From the NCBI GenBank assembly GCA_010645155.1, contig CM021314.1:2860219-2924218 (forward strand): DNA of 64,000 nt. The letters are read 5' to 3'. Both the position numbers and the translations under genes were made by a program. This document shows positions 1 to 12,040 of the stretch, piece by piece (within the stretch, counting starts at the first letter, position 1; each line of letters opens with the position of its first letter). The notes beneath the pieces are model-generated. The model was not told where the DNA came from. It searched no databases and saw nothing but the letters and a program-made list of their open reading frames with translations. Origin of the DNA: Tigriopus japonicus. Lineage: Eukaryota > Arthropoda > Copepoda > Harpacticoida > Harpacticidae.

Positions 1-3000
1 CCTTCCTGCTATCCCGACGGGTACTGCTATTACGGTAAAAAGTCGCATTGAATTCCTGTTATCCCGGTGTTAGTGCACACAATGGAATGCACTTTTCATA
101 ACCCAAATAAAACTAAGCCTCTTTCGGTCCTAAATTTTTTATTTTTCTTTTGAAAAACATCAAAAGGTGTCAAAGAATAAAGAAGGAATGAGAAATAAAC
201 CAATAAGGGACAAAAATTGCTTAGAAATACATTCCAATCCTTAATTCGTTCCCAATTGTACTTTACACTTGAGTTATCTTAATATGTTCATGCAGAAAAG
301 CTTTTCTTGGTTTCGATTAAACCAAAAATCAATTCAGCTCAGTTTGCATCTGATCATTGCACCTTCTTCTCATTGGACCGATAAATTTCCTAAGTACGAA
401 ATTTTTTGGAACAATAATATTGGCACCACACTTCTAGCACTTTTTGTTTTAATACATAAAAAACCGAACATAGAGTACCTTCAGGATTTTCAGGAATACT
501 TCTCATCGATCTTTGGCGCAATTTCCAAGGCCTAATCCAAGTTGAACGTCGAAATTGTCCGCTCGAGCCAAACCTGAGCATCGTGAGTTAGATTTGGCAC
601 TTCATATTGAAAACTTCCTCTCAATTTATTGCCGTGCAGAATTTTTGGTTTGTTACCATTGGGTGGTCCTGTCATTCACATATCTTCGTCAAAAGACCTC
701 CTTCCGAAAACAATCAATTTTGGAAGGGAAGTAGTGTACATTTCATATTACTAAGATCACCATGTTTCTTCAGAACTTGCAAAAGTAATTTCTTTTTTAT
801 GCATAACACCCATAAATAAATTAATAATGTGTTTTTGATGCTAATTCAATCTGGATGTCGTTAATCAAGCATGTTGCGTGGTCCGAAGGATGCTTACTTT
901 GAAGCCAGCACAAAAATAGCCTCTTGATTCTGAACTTGAATTAGGGCGGAAATGTTTTAGAGATACACGTAAGGGTAAGAGTAATTGAATCGACCCACTC
1001 TTGGCTCTGTTTTTTCCAGGCCCAAATTATTGCCCTTCATCGTTGACCAAAACAACTAAAAAATGATGGTAAGTGGGCCGAGAAGACAGCTGGATGTTTC
1101 CGAGTTTAATTTCTTGAACTTCTACGAATATGGTCGAGTAAAAAAGAGCATGACATTAAACCTTGCTTCCAAATTGCAGCAGAAGAAATAAATTGGGGGA
1201 ATAATGTGAATCACGGCATGCCTACCTTTAAAATCGTGGAACGACTCCAAACCAAATTATTTTTCCCCCTTTCTGAATGTTTAAAGCCTACGATTATCTT
1301 TAATCTGTAAAAAGACACCACTTCATATTCACCTAGGTCTATTTTTAATCTTTAACTTATGTCTCCATTACAACCAGATATTTAGGTTCACCTGAGGTTG
1401 CATGCATAAAATGCTCTTTGTCGTGAATGAAATCAGATCTCTTGGAAATGCGTAGCAAGACGTGGATTTATGAACGGTTTCAAAGTTCATGGGCTGACGT
1501 TAAAACGGCGTTTACTGTCACTAGAGATACCAGGATGCACACTCTTGATATTTGATGAGGTAAAACGATAGGGGGCCATCATCATCGTTCCCACAACAAC
1601 CATATCTGCTTAAATTGAAATTTGAAAGTGGCTTTGTGCTTCAAAAAACGTTTGACGCCAATGGTTGCAATAATTTTGATTTATACATTTCAAAGCCTAT
1701 TTGAGCCATCATAACGAAAAACTCCATTGATAATCTGGTCTATTTTTACAAAGTCATTGTATCCCAATGGCGTGACTGAGGCAAATACCCAAAAAAGAGA
1801 TAGATCTCTGAATCGACTGATTCTTTTGTGATTTTTTTTGGCACGGCAAGAAATGCAATCTCTAATCACCCATTCAAGTGAGCTCGTGAGCCAACCAAGT
1901 CTTGGCACTGATGCCCAACCAAATTTGCAATGTCTGTTTGCCAGCATTCCCAATTCTTTTTTGGAATTGAAACAAAAACAAGATTCGCGTTCTTGAGGAC
2001 GAGTTGGTTCAAAATCACGAACGACCCTGTTGTCCAATGGCAAACGGGACTCATACTTGAAATGTGGGACAAACATTTTTTAGGGCAGAATTGACCACAC
2101 AATGGCGCATGAACAACATCTTCAAAATTGTCTTCCTTGAGTGGGCAAAAACACCATTGCCAATCTCTCAAGTGTTGCCGCATCGTGCGAATGTCTTCAA
2201 GCCACGTCATGGTCGTTTTGAGTCATCGACATCTCAATTTCAAACTTGGGTTCGCTCAAGTCTTCGTCATAACCATCAATGGCATTGGGGTTCCGCTCAT
2301 AGTAATGGTAATCGGAGGACTTGCTTGACAGTTCATTTGCATCTGCTCACACGACCGAACATTCAGTAAGTTCTAATCACAACGGTTGGGCTTGCAATTC
2401 CTGCCAATTTTAGGATGTGTAAAGCCACTAATACGTATTACACTGAAGGGGGTCACCGACTATCAGGGATGCAGTTAGTGTGAGATGGAAAAGCAATTAC
2501 ACACTTGGCTCCGACTCAAAAGCCCATTTGAGCACGTCGTCGTCATTCCCAAGACAACTTGGTGTGGCTCTTGAATGGGAGGAATAACATCGAACCAAAA
2601 CATAGTCGTTAAGGGCCTTTTCTGCGACACCCATCCATCATTGTGGTAATGCATATAACGCTGTCGAAGAACGACCTTGAGCAAGGACACAATTAGATCT
2701 TTGGCAGAATCTGCTCAAAATGATCAGCCTCACAAAATACGATGCACTAAGAGGATGATGATCTGCCAGAACTAATCAGACAATCATCAAAATTCCTCAA
2801 TTGACGCAATGATACTCGTTCAAAGAGTTCCAAAGAGCCCAGACATCGTTGCAAGAGCAACCAAACAAAGTGAATGGATGTATCAGGCCAGATCATCAGA
2901 ACTCGAACCCAGTGTACAAAGCAACACGAGATGAACCAAGCCAGGCATCCAGTCGAAAAGTTGCCTCTTTGGAGGTCCAACAGTCTAACCTTGACTTTGC

Positions 3001-4147
3001 AAATGGCGACAAGTAGACTTCTGGGCTCCCTAAATTGAGATGAATCTGTTTCGGGGTTTCTCAGAGGTTGAAAATGGTTTCGGTATCGCTTTTAATTGGT
3101 TGCTGCTTTTGGGGATTCGATGACAAAATAAATGTCCACATGTTGTTTTTTCCACCACCCAAAAAAAGCATGAGGCGAATGAAATTGTAGGTTGAATCAT
3201 TCCTAACCATTAGGTTTCTCTTTGACATCTCCGAAAAAGAGCGATCTCACAACGCCCTTCAGCGGTAAACGAAAGAAAAATTGCCGCAAGAAGGCCCGAC
3301 TAGTCAACATCAACAAAAAAGATCACTCTCAAGTCCAACTGTTTTCTTTGGTATAAAAGGCAAATGAACTTTTTACAGTCGGACTCGCAGCCCATTAGAT
3401 TTCGTCTCTCAGCATGGCAAATAACCACTGGGGGATGCCTATGCATGGCTTTATGGTCTTGGCCTATTATCACTCATGTCAAATTCATATTTCTTTCTCC
3501 TTCTCTCTCCGTGCCTTCTTCATACATATTCATTATTCATCAGGTCAGATAAAATCCTTTCAGTGTCTCTTAAATATCCATTCCCCGCTCGCATCTTGCA
3601 TGAACAATTTATTTGTTGTGAAAGAGCAAAATTGAATTTTTGAGACCAATCGTGTGACCTGTGTGGGCGAGGCGGCTTCGAACTACCCTCAAAAACCAGC
3701 CTGATGGTTCTAGAATCCACTATGATTCTCTCATGTGTGTGTGTCAAAGTGCACAAGTGTTCATCTGTCACAGATGAACTGTCCCTACACAACGGTTGGA
3801 TTGGAATTGGTTCAGACCCAGTTGGGAGAAGCCAACTTGAAATCATCCCTCAAACCACACGAGAGGAGGTCCTAACATTTGTTAAGAGGTCTCAAAGCCT
3901 CCCCTTTGCCGAATTTGAGTCGCCTCAAAGCTATCCTGCTCAAGAAGTGGCCAAAAGACGCAACAACACTCGCACACATGTGTGTATGAGATGGTTGGCA
4001 GTGGCTGGTGTTGTTAGTTTGGAGTCAGAGTGTGACCTTGAGCACAACAGACAAGCCGTTTTAGATCTGTGGCAATCTCGATTAAGGCCTCCCATGAATA
4101 CCTGAGAGCAGAGCAGACCCTGATGGTGTCGTGACAGTAAGGCACTG
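1..4147. other. Non-coding stretch downstream of the CAP-Gly gene
   Basis: I see no gene I can defend. Between about 1690 and 3000 the minus strand has several overlapping open stretches with coding-like composition, but they are interrupted by frame changes and stops and I cannot name a family; they may be a decayed gene or transposon. A short perfect palindrome lies at 3759-3779 (10-nt arms, 1-nt loop). Confidence 0.4.
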
Positions 4148-4153
4148 TTTATT
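4148..4153 (-). promoter_or_regulatory. Candidate poly(A) signal of the CAP-Gly gene
   Basis: AATAAA on the minus strand, about 410 bases after the stop codon of the minus-strand CAP-Gly gene. It is the first canonical signal I find downstream of that stop. Confidence 0.4.
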
Positions 4154-4563
4154 TAGACCACGAGTCTTTTCAGATTGGTTATGGCACAGAGAATATTTTA
4201 GGATTTGGTGTTCGATATACTTTGTAAGAATAAAATTAGGATCTGCTAGACGAGTTAACAAGTACAAGGAGTTGGCATGCCGCAGTTAATTCGCAACACA
4301 AGCTGTTCTTTCCGAGCAGAGAGGCACTTTTGGTTAGCAGGGGAATGGAGGGAGGGAGGGAAGGAAGTGGGTCATCAGTCCAGTCTTCTCAAGTTTCTTC
4401 ATATCAAGTGGTCGGCGGATAAGAAAATCACATTCACACTCAAAACATTGAAATGGCAAGATGTGGAAATCATGGACAGGAAACCCAGCCATGGCATGGA
4501 AGACGGGAGAAGATGGGAGGGTGGTGAAGGGGCAAACATTGACACTTTCTCTCTCCTCATCTA

Positions 4564-5323
4564 TTATTCCTCGTTGTATTCCTCGCTTTCGTCAAAAAGT
4601 GGCTCGCGACTCAACCGATGAAGACGGGCAAAAATGCCGTGCTTGGGCTCACACTGAAAGTACAACGTGCCACCCACTGAGCCATTGTTTTTGCCCAAAG
4701 GTTTTTCGAGGTGAACTCCGGCAACTTCTCCACTCGCGAAATGCACGCCCCCAATGAAGGCGATGCGTCCGTGCTTGTCCCCATCCACCCAAACTTGTTG
4801 GCCAACCATTAAGTTGGAGGTGTCATCATTCAGGACGCGATCAGAAACGGAAGGTCGTCGAAGGCCAGCCTCGCTCAGCCTCCTTCTCTCGACCTCGTGG
4901 GCGTCCGCATCAGTTGAAGGTCGGCGTCCGACCTCTTCTTTTTGCACTGTGTTGTTGTTGCTGCCGCGTCTGAGATTACTGATCCCTTCGGAGGGTCGAC
5001 GATAGTTGTTGTTGACGGGAGATTCTGAAGATCGTCGGTAGTTTGCGTTGTATCCGTTAATATTTTCAGAGGGTCGCCTATCTCCCAAACGAGGACTTCG
5101 GGTGCCTGTGCCAAACCCTTCCGAGGGCCGTCGCACTCCGGTTCCATTCTTGTTGAGGGATGAAGTTGGTCGGGTGGAGGTTCGATTTCCCAAGTGATCG
5201 ATGGAGCCAGAAGGTCGTCTTGAGGAAGATCCTCCTTCCATACTCAATCTCCGTGCTTCTTGAGCAAGTTTGGTCATTTCAGGATCTTTTTCAATCCTCA
5301 CGTCACCTCCCGTGATGTAGGAT
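4564..5323 (-). CDS. CAP-Gly protein exon 2 (CAP-Gly domain 2) and stop
   Basis: Begins after an acceptor ending TTCAATAG and continues the frame of exon 1. Its layout repeats exon 1: an EARRLS segment, a Ser/Arg/Asn-rich stretch, RRLSEAG-RRPS, then CAP-Gly2. CAP-Gly2 has GKNNG instead of GKNDG and GEVAGV where exon 1 has GDWAGV, so its groove may be altered. TAA is followed directly by TAG; I see no donor near the end that could bypass the stop. Confidence 0.85.
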
Positions 5324-6251
5324 CTATTGAATAACAATCAGGAACCAATCAAGCTTCATTCAACTTTCAACACTCTCACTTGATCCGATAAGCTTACCTT
5401 GAAGTGCGAGGGGAAGCCAGTGGCGATCGACCTGGAGTTCGTCGGCCCAAAGGACTTTGTCCCATGGATCCTCGTCGTTCTGGAACACTCAAGCTGGTTC
5501 TACGGGGCTCAACTGCCGCACTTCCCCGACGCACCATTGGATCGGGGCTACTTCGATTCACACTAGAGCGTCGCATTTCAGGAGTGACAGCACGAGGGCT
5601 GATAGAACTTCTCTCAACACTTCCCCTCCGCTCTGAGGTAGAACCCCTTCGAGATCCACCACCCCCACTGCCCACACTTCCTCGTCTCATCCCGACCGGG
5701 GCGTCCACAATTTCATAGCCGTATTTCCTGACTTGGGCCAAAACTTCCTCGGCCCCTTCAATAGGCTCACGGGTGAGTCGGAACAAGCGGGAAAACACAC
5801 CATAGTAGGGCTCACATTGGAAATAGCGGGTCTTCCCGACGGAGCCATCATTCTTGCCGATGGGCTCATCCAAGACCACTCCAGCCCAGTCCCCTGGACC
5901 GAACTTGGTCTCGCCAATGTACTGAATACGTCCGGGCTTCACTCCATCCACATACACTCGAACACCGACGATGAACGAATCGGTATCCTCTGTCAGGATT
6001 TGAGCCGCCGAGGGCCTTCGATTGACCCCAGCCTCAGAGAGACGTCGGGCGAGGTTATCACCCATTAACTCTTGTTGGGTTGACTGTCTCCTTGGGTGGG
6101 GGAGCACACCCCCTCCCAGGGATCCGGCTGTATCATTTCTGTGCAACATGTTACTGCCTGGAGACACTGATCTTTCTCCACCGACGTCTGAACTGATTCT
6201 GCGAGCTTGACGCAACAGGCTGTCCATTTGGTCGTCCGGAAGATTCGTCAT
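4564..6251 (-). CDS. Two-CAP-Gly-domain protein (CLIP-170/CLIP-190-like, short form)
   Basis: CAP-Gly domains bind the C-terminal EEY/F of tubulin, EB proteins and CLIPs, so this is probably a microtubule plus-end protein. Exons 6251-5398 and 5323-4564 are separated by a 74-bp GT-AG intron; AG from exon 1 plus A from exon 2 makes an Arg codon. The product is about 537 residues. CAP-Gly1 spans about 93-162 with an intact GKNDG (132-136). CAP-Gly2 spans about 456-526 with GKNNG (495-499). The rest is Ser/Arg-rich with about 21 RRxS/T motifs. It ends DESEEYNEE and stops, without the long coiled coil and zinc knuckles of CLIP-170. I chose the start at 6251 (MTNLPDDQ) because upstream in-frame sequence is CA-repeat-like. 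A pyrimidine-rich stretch ending CAG just before this ATG could be an acceptor for a 5' UTR intron. CLIP family is fairly sure; orthology is not. Confidence 0.85.
5398..6251 (-). CDS. CAP-Gly protein exon 1 (CAP-Gly domain 1)
   Basis: Open from the ATG at 6251 to a strong donor (AAG followed by GTAAGCT), leaving phase 2. It encodes an N-terminal QARRIS segment, an RRLSEAG-RRPS segment just before CAP-Gly1, then a tail rich in RRGS and RRSS. CAP-Gly1 keeps the Gly pattern, the Trp of GDWAGV and the GKNDG groove motif, so it should bind EEY/F-type tails. Confidence 0.85.
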
Positions 6252-6963
6252 TCTGAGTGGAGGGCGAGTGTGAATAAGTGGTGAGTGAGTGTGTGAGTGT
6301 GTGTGATGTGTGAGTGGTGGAGCAAGGCACCTCTGTGTTGAAGACTCAACTCCAACGGTGGTATGCACTAGAAGCTTCAATCGAGGATCAAGGAGGAAGG
6401 GGAACTCCAACCGTTCTATGAGTAACAGAGATAATAACGCTCCCCTAACTTTGTACGTCTAGCGGTCGTCGTGATTGAATTCGTTTAACAATTTTTCTAC
6501 GAAATCAAATTGAATGTGGGTGAAGGAATGCCTCGCCAGTCACAACTGTCACAGTTTTGGGTCACGTTCTGAATGGTTCACTTTCCAGGAATGCGACGTG
6601 GAATTCTCATTAAGACAAGTCAGGCAAAATTATTCCAAAATGAGATCTTCAATATGGAGATGATGGGTCCGCTCCTGTTCAAGTTCAAATTCGACTGACT
6701 GAGCACAAAGTCGTCTGATGAAAAGATTTGAAGTGTGGAGGTTGGAAGAGGTGGCTGGTAAAGTTATTTTTCTCCAATCATGTGCGATCATTCTCATACG
6801 TGGGATCCACCGAGCACTAATATTCGGGGGCGTTCTCGTCTCGTCGTCCTGAAGAACCATGTCTTGGGGCACAATTAACAGGCTTTTCCACTCGTATCAT
6901 GACCGACTCGGCCCAGAGGCTTTCAGTTTCACCCACTGATTTTTCTTCTCCATCTCGCTCGCT

Positions 6964-6993
6964 ACTCTCTCTCTCTCTCTCCCTTTCTTTCTA
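6964..6993. repeat. CT-rich simple repeat
   Basis: Run of CT dinucleotides followed by CTTT-like units. Confidence 0.7.
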
Positions 6994-7335
6994 TTTCTCA
7001 GTTGGACAACTTTAGAAGGCAGAAATCGAGGAATAGGTGTCTTTTTTTAATTTTTACACTTTTACAAAACTATCCCTTAAATCTAGGGAAGTTGCTCATG
7101 AGAGTCGTAACATTTCTAAAATAAGAAAACCGTGTACATTTATTTCTATATCCGTCAAGTCAAAATGGAAGAAAGTGAATTGACACATAATCTGGAGCAT
7201 TTGGGAAACATCAGTTTTATGCACGTATAAATTCATCCTCTAAGTCATCAGCAGTTCGAAACCATCAAGGTTTTTCCAGAAACTTCTTACATTAAGACTG
7301 AATTGTGGCGAACGACAGCTTTTTGGCAAGACCCA

Positions 7336-7371
7336 CCAACAACAACATCAGTAACAACAACAACAACAACA
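7336..7371. repeat. CAA trinucleotide microsatellite
   Basis: CAA/AAC repeats interrupted once by a CATCAGTAA stretch. It also creates short chance ORFs on both strands. Confidence 0.75.
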
Positions 7372-9629
7372 CGAGGAGCAATGGCGATTGCGTGGGCAGT
7401 TCCTTGGCTTGATCCATTGGCGCCCTTGCTTGATTGTTATAAGATGATAGCCACAAGAGTAAATCCTGATTGGCGAGCGAACAAAATGTTCTAGTGACTC
7501 AGGAGTCATTAATAGTGGGTGAAAACCTGAACCAAAAAGTATCAGAAGGGTACTTTGAGGGAAACAAATCTTAGAGTAATGCAACAAAAATAGAGTTACG
7601 GTACATATATTCACTTTAGATTTTAAGTCATGAACACACGTGGTTATGGATTGAAATCGAAGCCTGTAGCTTAAATACATTTGTGTTAAGAAGATTGATT
7701 CACTTTTGATTTGAAGTCCTGAACAACCCTGGTTTTGAATTAAATTCGAAGCCTGCAGTTCAAAATGATTTGTGTTTAAAGGATTGATCTCATCTTTGAT
7801 CACAAGATGCAAACATCGATTGTCGCCCAATCAAGCTATCTTTTCCATCAGAGCCCAAATGTTACCTTTCAGGGCTCGTCATGTCAACTGATTGCACAGT
7901 CTAGAGGACGATCGATTTTCTTATGCGCAGTTTCTAATGTATTGATTGCAATTCACCCTTCGAGTACTGCTGTCATTGTTGCAGCTCTTCAAACAGGTTT
8001 TAGCATGCTGGATTTAGCTCTAATGTCATGTCGACGTCTAGTTGAAACACCTGTTCTAACCCATTTTGTCATTCCAGTGGAGAATAAAGCCACTAAAACA
8101 CGACAAAATCACAACTCAATGGTTATTTGTGGTGGAACATCTGGTTTCTAAATTTCCATCTGTTTATGAAGGCATTCACACACGCCGACTCGATTAGCGA
8201 ACTACATTAGGGTTGCCAAAACAGTCGTTGGTGCCCACATTCATGTAATTGGAAAACAACACATGCACCGCAGGGTGAGTCGAGAGTTTTGGGACTTTTA
8301 CTCTGTAAATACAAAAATTTGAAAAAATAAGCGTCACTAAGTTTCGAACTTTACAACAAAAAAGGATTTCCAGTTAGACTTGGAAATGGTGTTGTCAGTA
8401 TTCTTTGTTAAACAATGAATTACTAAACCCTACAGTTTTTTGAAAAACCTTTGTGTTTCAGTATTCCGACGTCAAGGGAAGCTATTTGTTTGCTCGTACC
8501 AGGATGTAATCCTGCAGGATTAACGCTTCAAACTAGTTAAAAAGTTAATCTCAGATTGACCTTGTTGGTACTAAAAGCTCAATCCTTTAATCCTTTGTTC
8601 TTACTGAACGCAAGCTTGAATTATCCTGAGCAACACTAAGCGCGAATTTTGTTAAAAAGTACCAGTAAACAAACTTGCCTAAACATCCAAATACTTAGTT
8701 CATGTAAAAAGGACTATATAAACGCTAAATATCAAACGATGAAATCTAGAACTTCAGATTTTGTAGATAGAGAAATAAAACACGTACACAATGTTTTAGG
8801 GTTTGTTTGAGGATATAGATCAAGTTAGCGTTAGCTGACTCTACTCAACGGTAGTTTATTTTCAAGAAACCTTAAGTAGTGATGTACTAAAATTATAAGC
8901 TACCTATTTGCTCGACAAGGATTTTGACACTTCATTCAATGAATCTTCCTTATGCATTTCACATATCAATAGTTTGTCACATGTTTTTTGGGCTTGATCC
9001 CTCCCAAAGTAATGGGAATGGTTACTAAACTCTAGGGGGTCTTTAACTCTCCACTCTGAATGCATGGTGTTTCCATATTATTCCCGGTTTAAATTTTAGG
9101 TCAAAAAGTTCAACACCACCGAACTTTTCAAAAAGTGAGAGTTTTATATATGTTAAAAATGGTAACACTAACGGTTATATTTCCCTCACTACAAAACACT
9201 TTTCCCATTTAGTGAATGGTAAAAATAACCAAAAATGCGAGGCCACCCTGTGTCGAGAGTTCCCACCTTTTTTCCGCATTTAGCCATTACGTCAGAAGGA
9301 ATCCAATGAGCTCAAAGCACAATCAAATTAATTGCCCCATGGCTTTCATAGGCTATAGGGCAACCGACTCTAGCACGCCGGACACATTATCGAGGTCATC
9401 ATGTCTATATAAGGGGCTTATTACAAATTACAAAAATCCAAGACACAGGTGTTTTGGTGTTTTGACGATTTGATCCTAGAGGTGCATCTCGAAAGAACCC
9501 ACTTCTCTCAAGCGCGTATCCAAATCAACCCCACATCTTAAAGGCGGAGAAAAAAAAATCTCCTTCGAGTTTCAAGAGTTCAGATTGTTCACATTCAAAG
9601 TAGTCAGAAGACATAGAGAGAGAAGCATA

Positions 9630-9768
9630 AGATGCAAACGGTAATAAGTCACTCCTACGCGAAAATGAGCTCTCCAAAAAGTGGAATGGGCTGCCAACTA
9701 CGATATTCAAAACACTTTGTATGCATAATGCAGGTAATTTAAATGACCAGCCCAACGAGAGATTGTAA
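9630..9768 (+). pseudogene. Possible 3' tail of a decayed non-LTR retrotransposon
   Basis: One frame reads DANGNKSLLRENELSKKWNGLP before a stop at about 9768. ELxxKWNGLP resembles the C-terminal tail of jockey/RTE-type reverse transcriptases (xxWNxLP). The sequence upstream in the same frame is broken by a stop and nothing else of the polymerase is visible. The call rests on one short motif and is weak. Confidence 0.25.
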
Positions 9769-11633
9769 TCACAAAAACAACTTATTCCAGAAGCAATACA
9801 TTTAGACGTTGTGTATCGAGTCTTTAGTATGCTAACTTAAAATTTCACAAAAAGGGTAAAACGAATTTGCTACTGAAATATGACCACGAAAAAAGTGAAA
9901 GTTTTCCCAATTGCAGACAAGGTTAACTTGTCCTTCATATCTATTAACGCGAAATGGCAACGAAAAGTGCACAAAATGGAAACATTTCGAAATTCTTGCG
10001 CACTTTTTTTATGGATCAAAAGAAATCCGTTGTCCATTTGTTTGACGCAAAATTCATCCAAGGTTCTTCATTCGTTTTTTGTACTTGTTTATTGTTCCAT
10101 TGACATTGTGTAGTTTGAATATCATTCGTATTACTGCTTACCAGGTGCACATTCGATCGTTGAGAAAGGTACAAATAATCTATGAATAACATACATACAT
10201 TGACAGTAAGACAACAAACGCCATCATTAATCAAGATTATATGGGTCACCCAACAATGGCTCATCGCCTTCTTTTTACATTTTCATGAAAAAGCTCACTT
10301 CTTCTGTTTCAAATTGACTTAATCCACATAGTTATCATTCATTTTTAAGCAAACTGTCAGTGATTTGCGATTTAAAATTTGTCATAATTACGAAATGCCA
10401 CAGGAAATAAATTTTTCAACTTTCTTGGTTATATCATGTAAATACGATTATTTTTTCGCCAAAACTGAAACTTACGACTGAAGTTCAGATTTGACCAATT
10501 TCAACATCAATGCAAGTTTCAAGTCACTTTGTAGTTAAAATGCAGGATAGCTTGAGATGATACTTGATTTAATCACATGTGCAGAAAGCCACTGCCAAAA
10601 TGAGCATTTGATTAGGCAAGCGACTTAATGATAAATTGACTTTTTATAGAATGGTTCACAACCATTACTCGTTTCACGATAAAAGTAATCTTTATGTTGC
10701 AGCTCGGCTCCATTGGTAACGAAAAATGGAATTTTAGAGCATAAAATGCTCCTTACGGCCCAAAAAAATTGCGACCCTATCTTCGCGCTAGTCATCTTGT
10801 ACTCTTGCCAATTCTACTCCATTTCAAACTTTAAAACCATCCGATTGTTTAGCACCAACCGTCTCCATGTTATTGCCACAACCCGGTAATTCACACCCCC
10901 TTTACAATTTTTGTTTTGCCAAATATTCTTGCACAGGTAAACACATCTAGTATGCCATTACAAGATAAACCAAGATTTTGTGTGGGGGTGACACACGAAC
11001 CACATTTTTACTTTTCTTTTGACCATACTCATTAATTTGTTGTTTAGTAGACATTGAAATACTAAAATGTCAACCAATACGGAATAGTGTCTTCTTCATT
11101 TCTTTGCATTTTAAGCAAGCCACTATTTATCACAGCCTAGAGTGATTCTTACGGCCAAATATAACATGAAGCCGTTATTTACATGCAGTTTTACACTCTG
11201 TTGCTCAGCCAATCAAAACACTTTTGACCCAAAAGCTTAACTAGAGCCAATTGGGCAACACGTGCATAAAAATGCTAAGTTATATTTGCAATGGATTAAA
11301 AATTATTACGGTCTCAAAAGCAATACAAAAACAAGAAAAAGGTGAAGATCTTTAACAATTTTGTCAAAGGGTAAAATGCGCTATTCTTAAAAATGTTTGA
11401 ACACATCAAAAGTCTGATCATCCAAATCTCTCTGAACGATCGATCACTTTCGTAGAAAAGAGGATCTAGATGAAAAGATCCAATCAAAGTGATTTCAGAT
11501 TGGGCCCATTCCCATTTCTATCTAGGGAGGAAACTTCATTCAGCATTTAGTGGCTCATTTCATTCCACGCCTAAGAACAGATTTCCCATTTAAGGCAGGT
11601 CAATGAGTGATTAAATGCCCAAATATGGTTACT

Positions 11634-12040
11634 TTAACTCTCGAGGAAGGGCTTCTTCTTGGTCAAGTGAACACCTGCTGCTTTGTCTTGAAACCCTTTT
11701 TTGCACACATGTGTCAATTTCACTTTTGGCGCGCTGATTAGCTTAACCATGGAAATGAGGGCAATTTGTTCCTTACCTTGAGCTATCTTTGACAAATCCT
11801 GTGTTCCATATTTGGGAAATCGTCGAACACTCACTCACTCACTGACTTGAGTAATCCTTTGATCCTGATTTGAAGCTATGTCCAATATTCGTCCCTGATT
11901 TCGCCCACTGTCAACAACATCCCATCCAATCTTCCAACGCGGCCGCTCAAGCAATTCATGCCAAGTCAGCTGAGGATTTGGACGATTCGAACCCATGCCT
12001 GAACGGCCCTTCAAGGACGTCAAAAACAGTTCTACGAGGT
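11634..12040. other. Unassigned coding-like segment, open on both strands
   Basis: On the minus strand two ORFs (12023-11835 and 11834-11634) lie in the same frame, separated by one TGA that sits inside a GTGA tetranucleotide run. On the plus strand another frame over about 11850-12050 is also open and has exon-like codon usage (NAAAQAIHAKSAEDLDDSNP). A NotI-type GCGGCCGC lies in the middle. I do not recognise either product. It could be an exon of an unseen gene or a decayed repeat. Confidence 0.2.

Noticed and set aside
3704..4105. 133-codon plus-strand ORF
   Set aside because: No recognisable features; it includes a short palindrome and lies partly in the expected 3' UTR antisense region of the CAP-Gly gene.
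5397..6410. Longer start of the CAP-Gly protein at 6410
   Set aside because: The added 53 residues come from a CA-repeat-rich leader (HHTHSHTHS), and MTNLPDDQ at 6251 parallels the start of the second module. Reading past the GTAAGCT donor is also rejected.
11980..12000. GGGTTCGAATC on the minus strand as a tRNA B box
   Set aside because: No A box at a suitable distance and no cloverleaf could be drawn.
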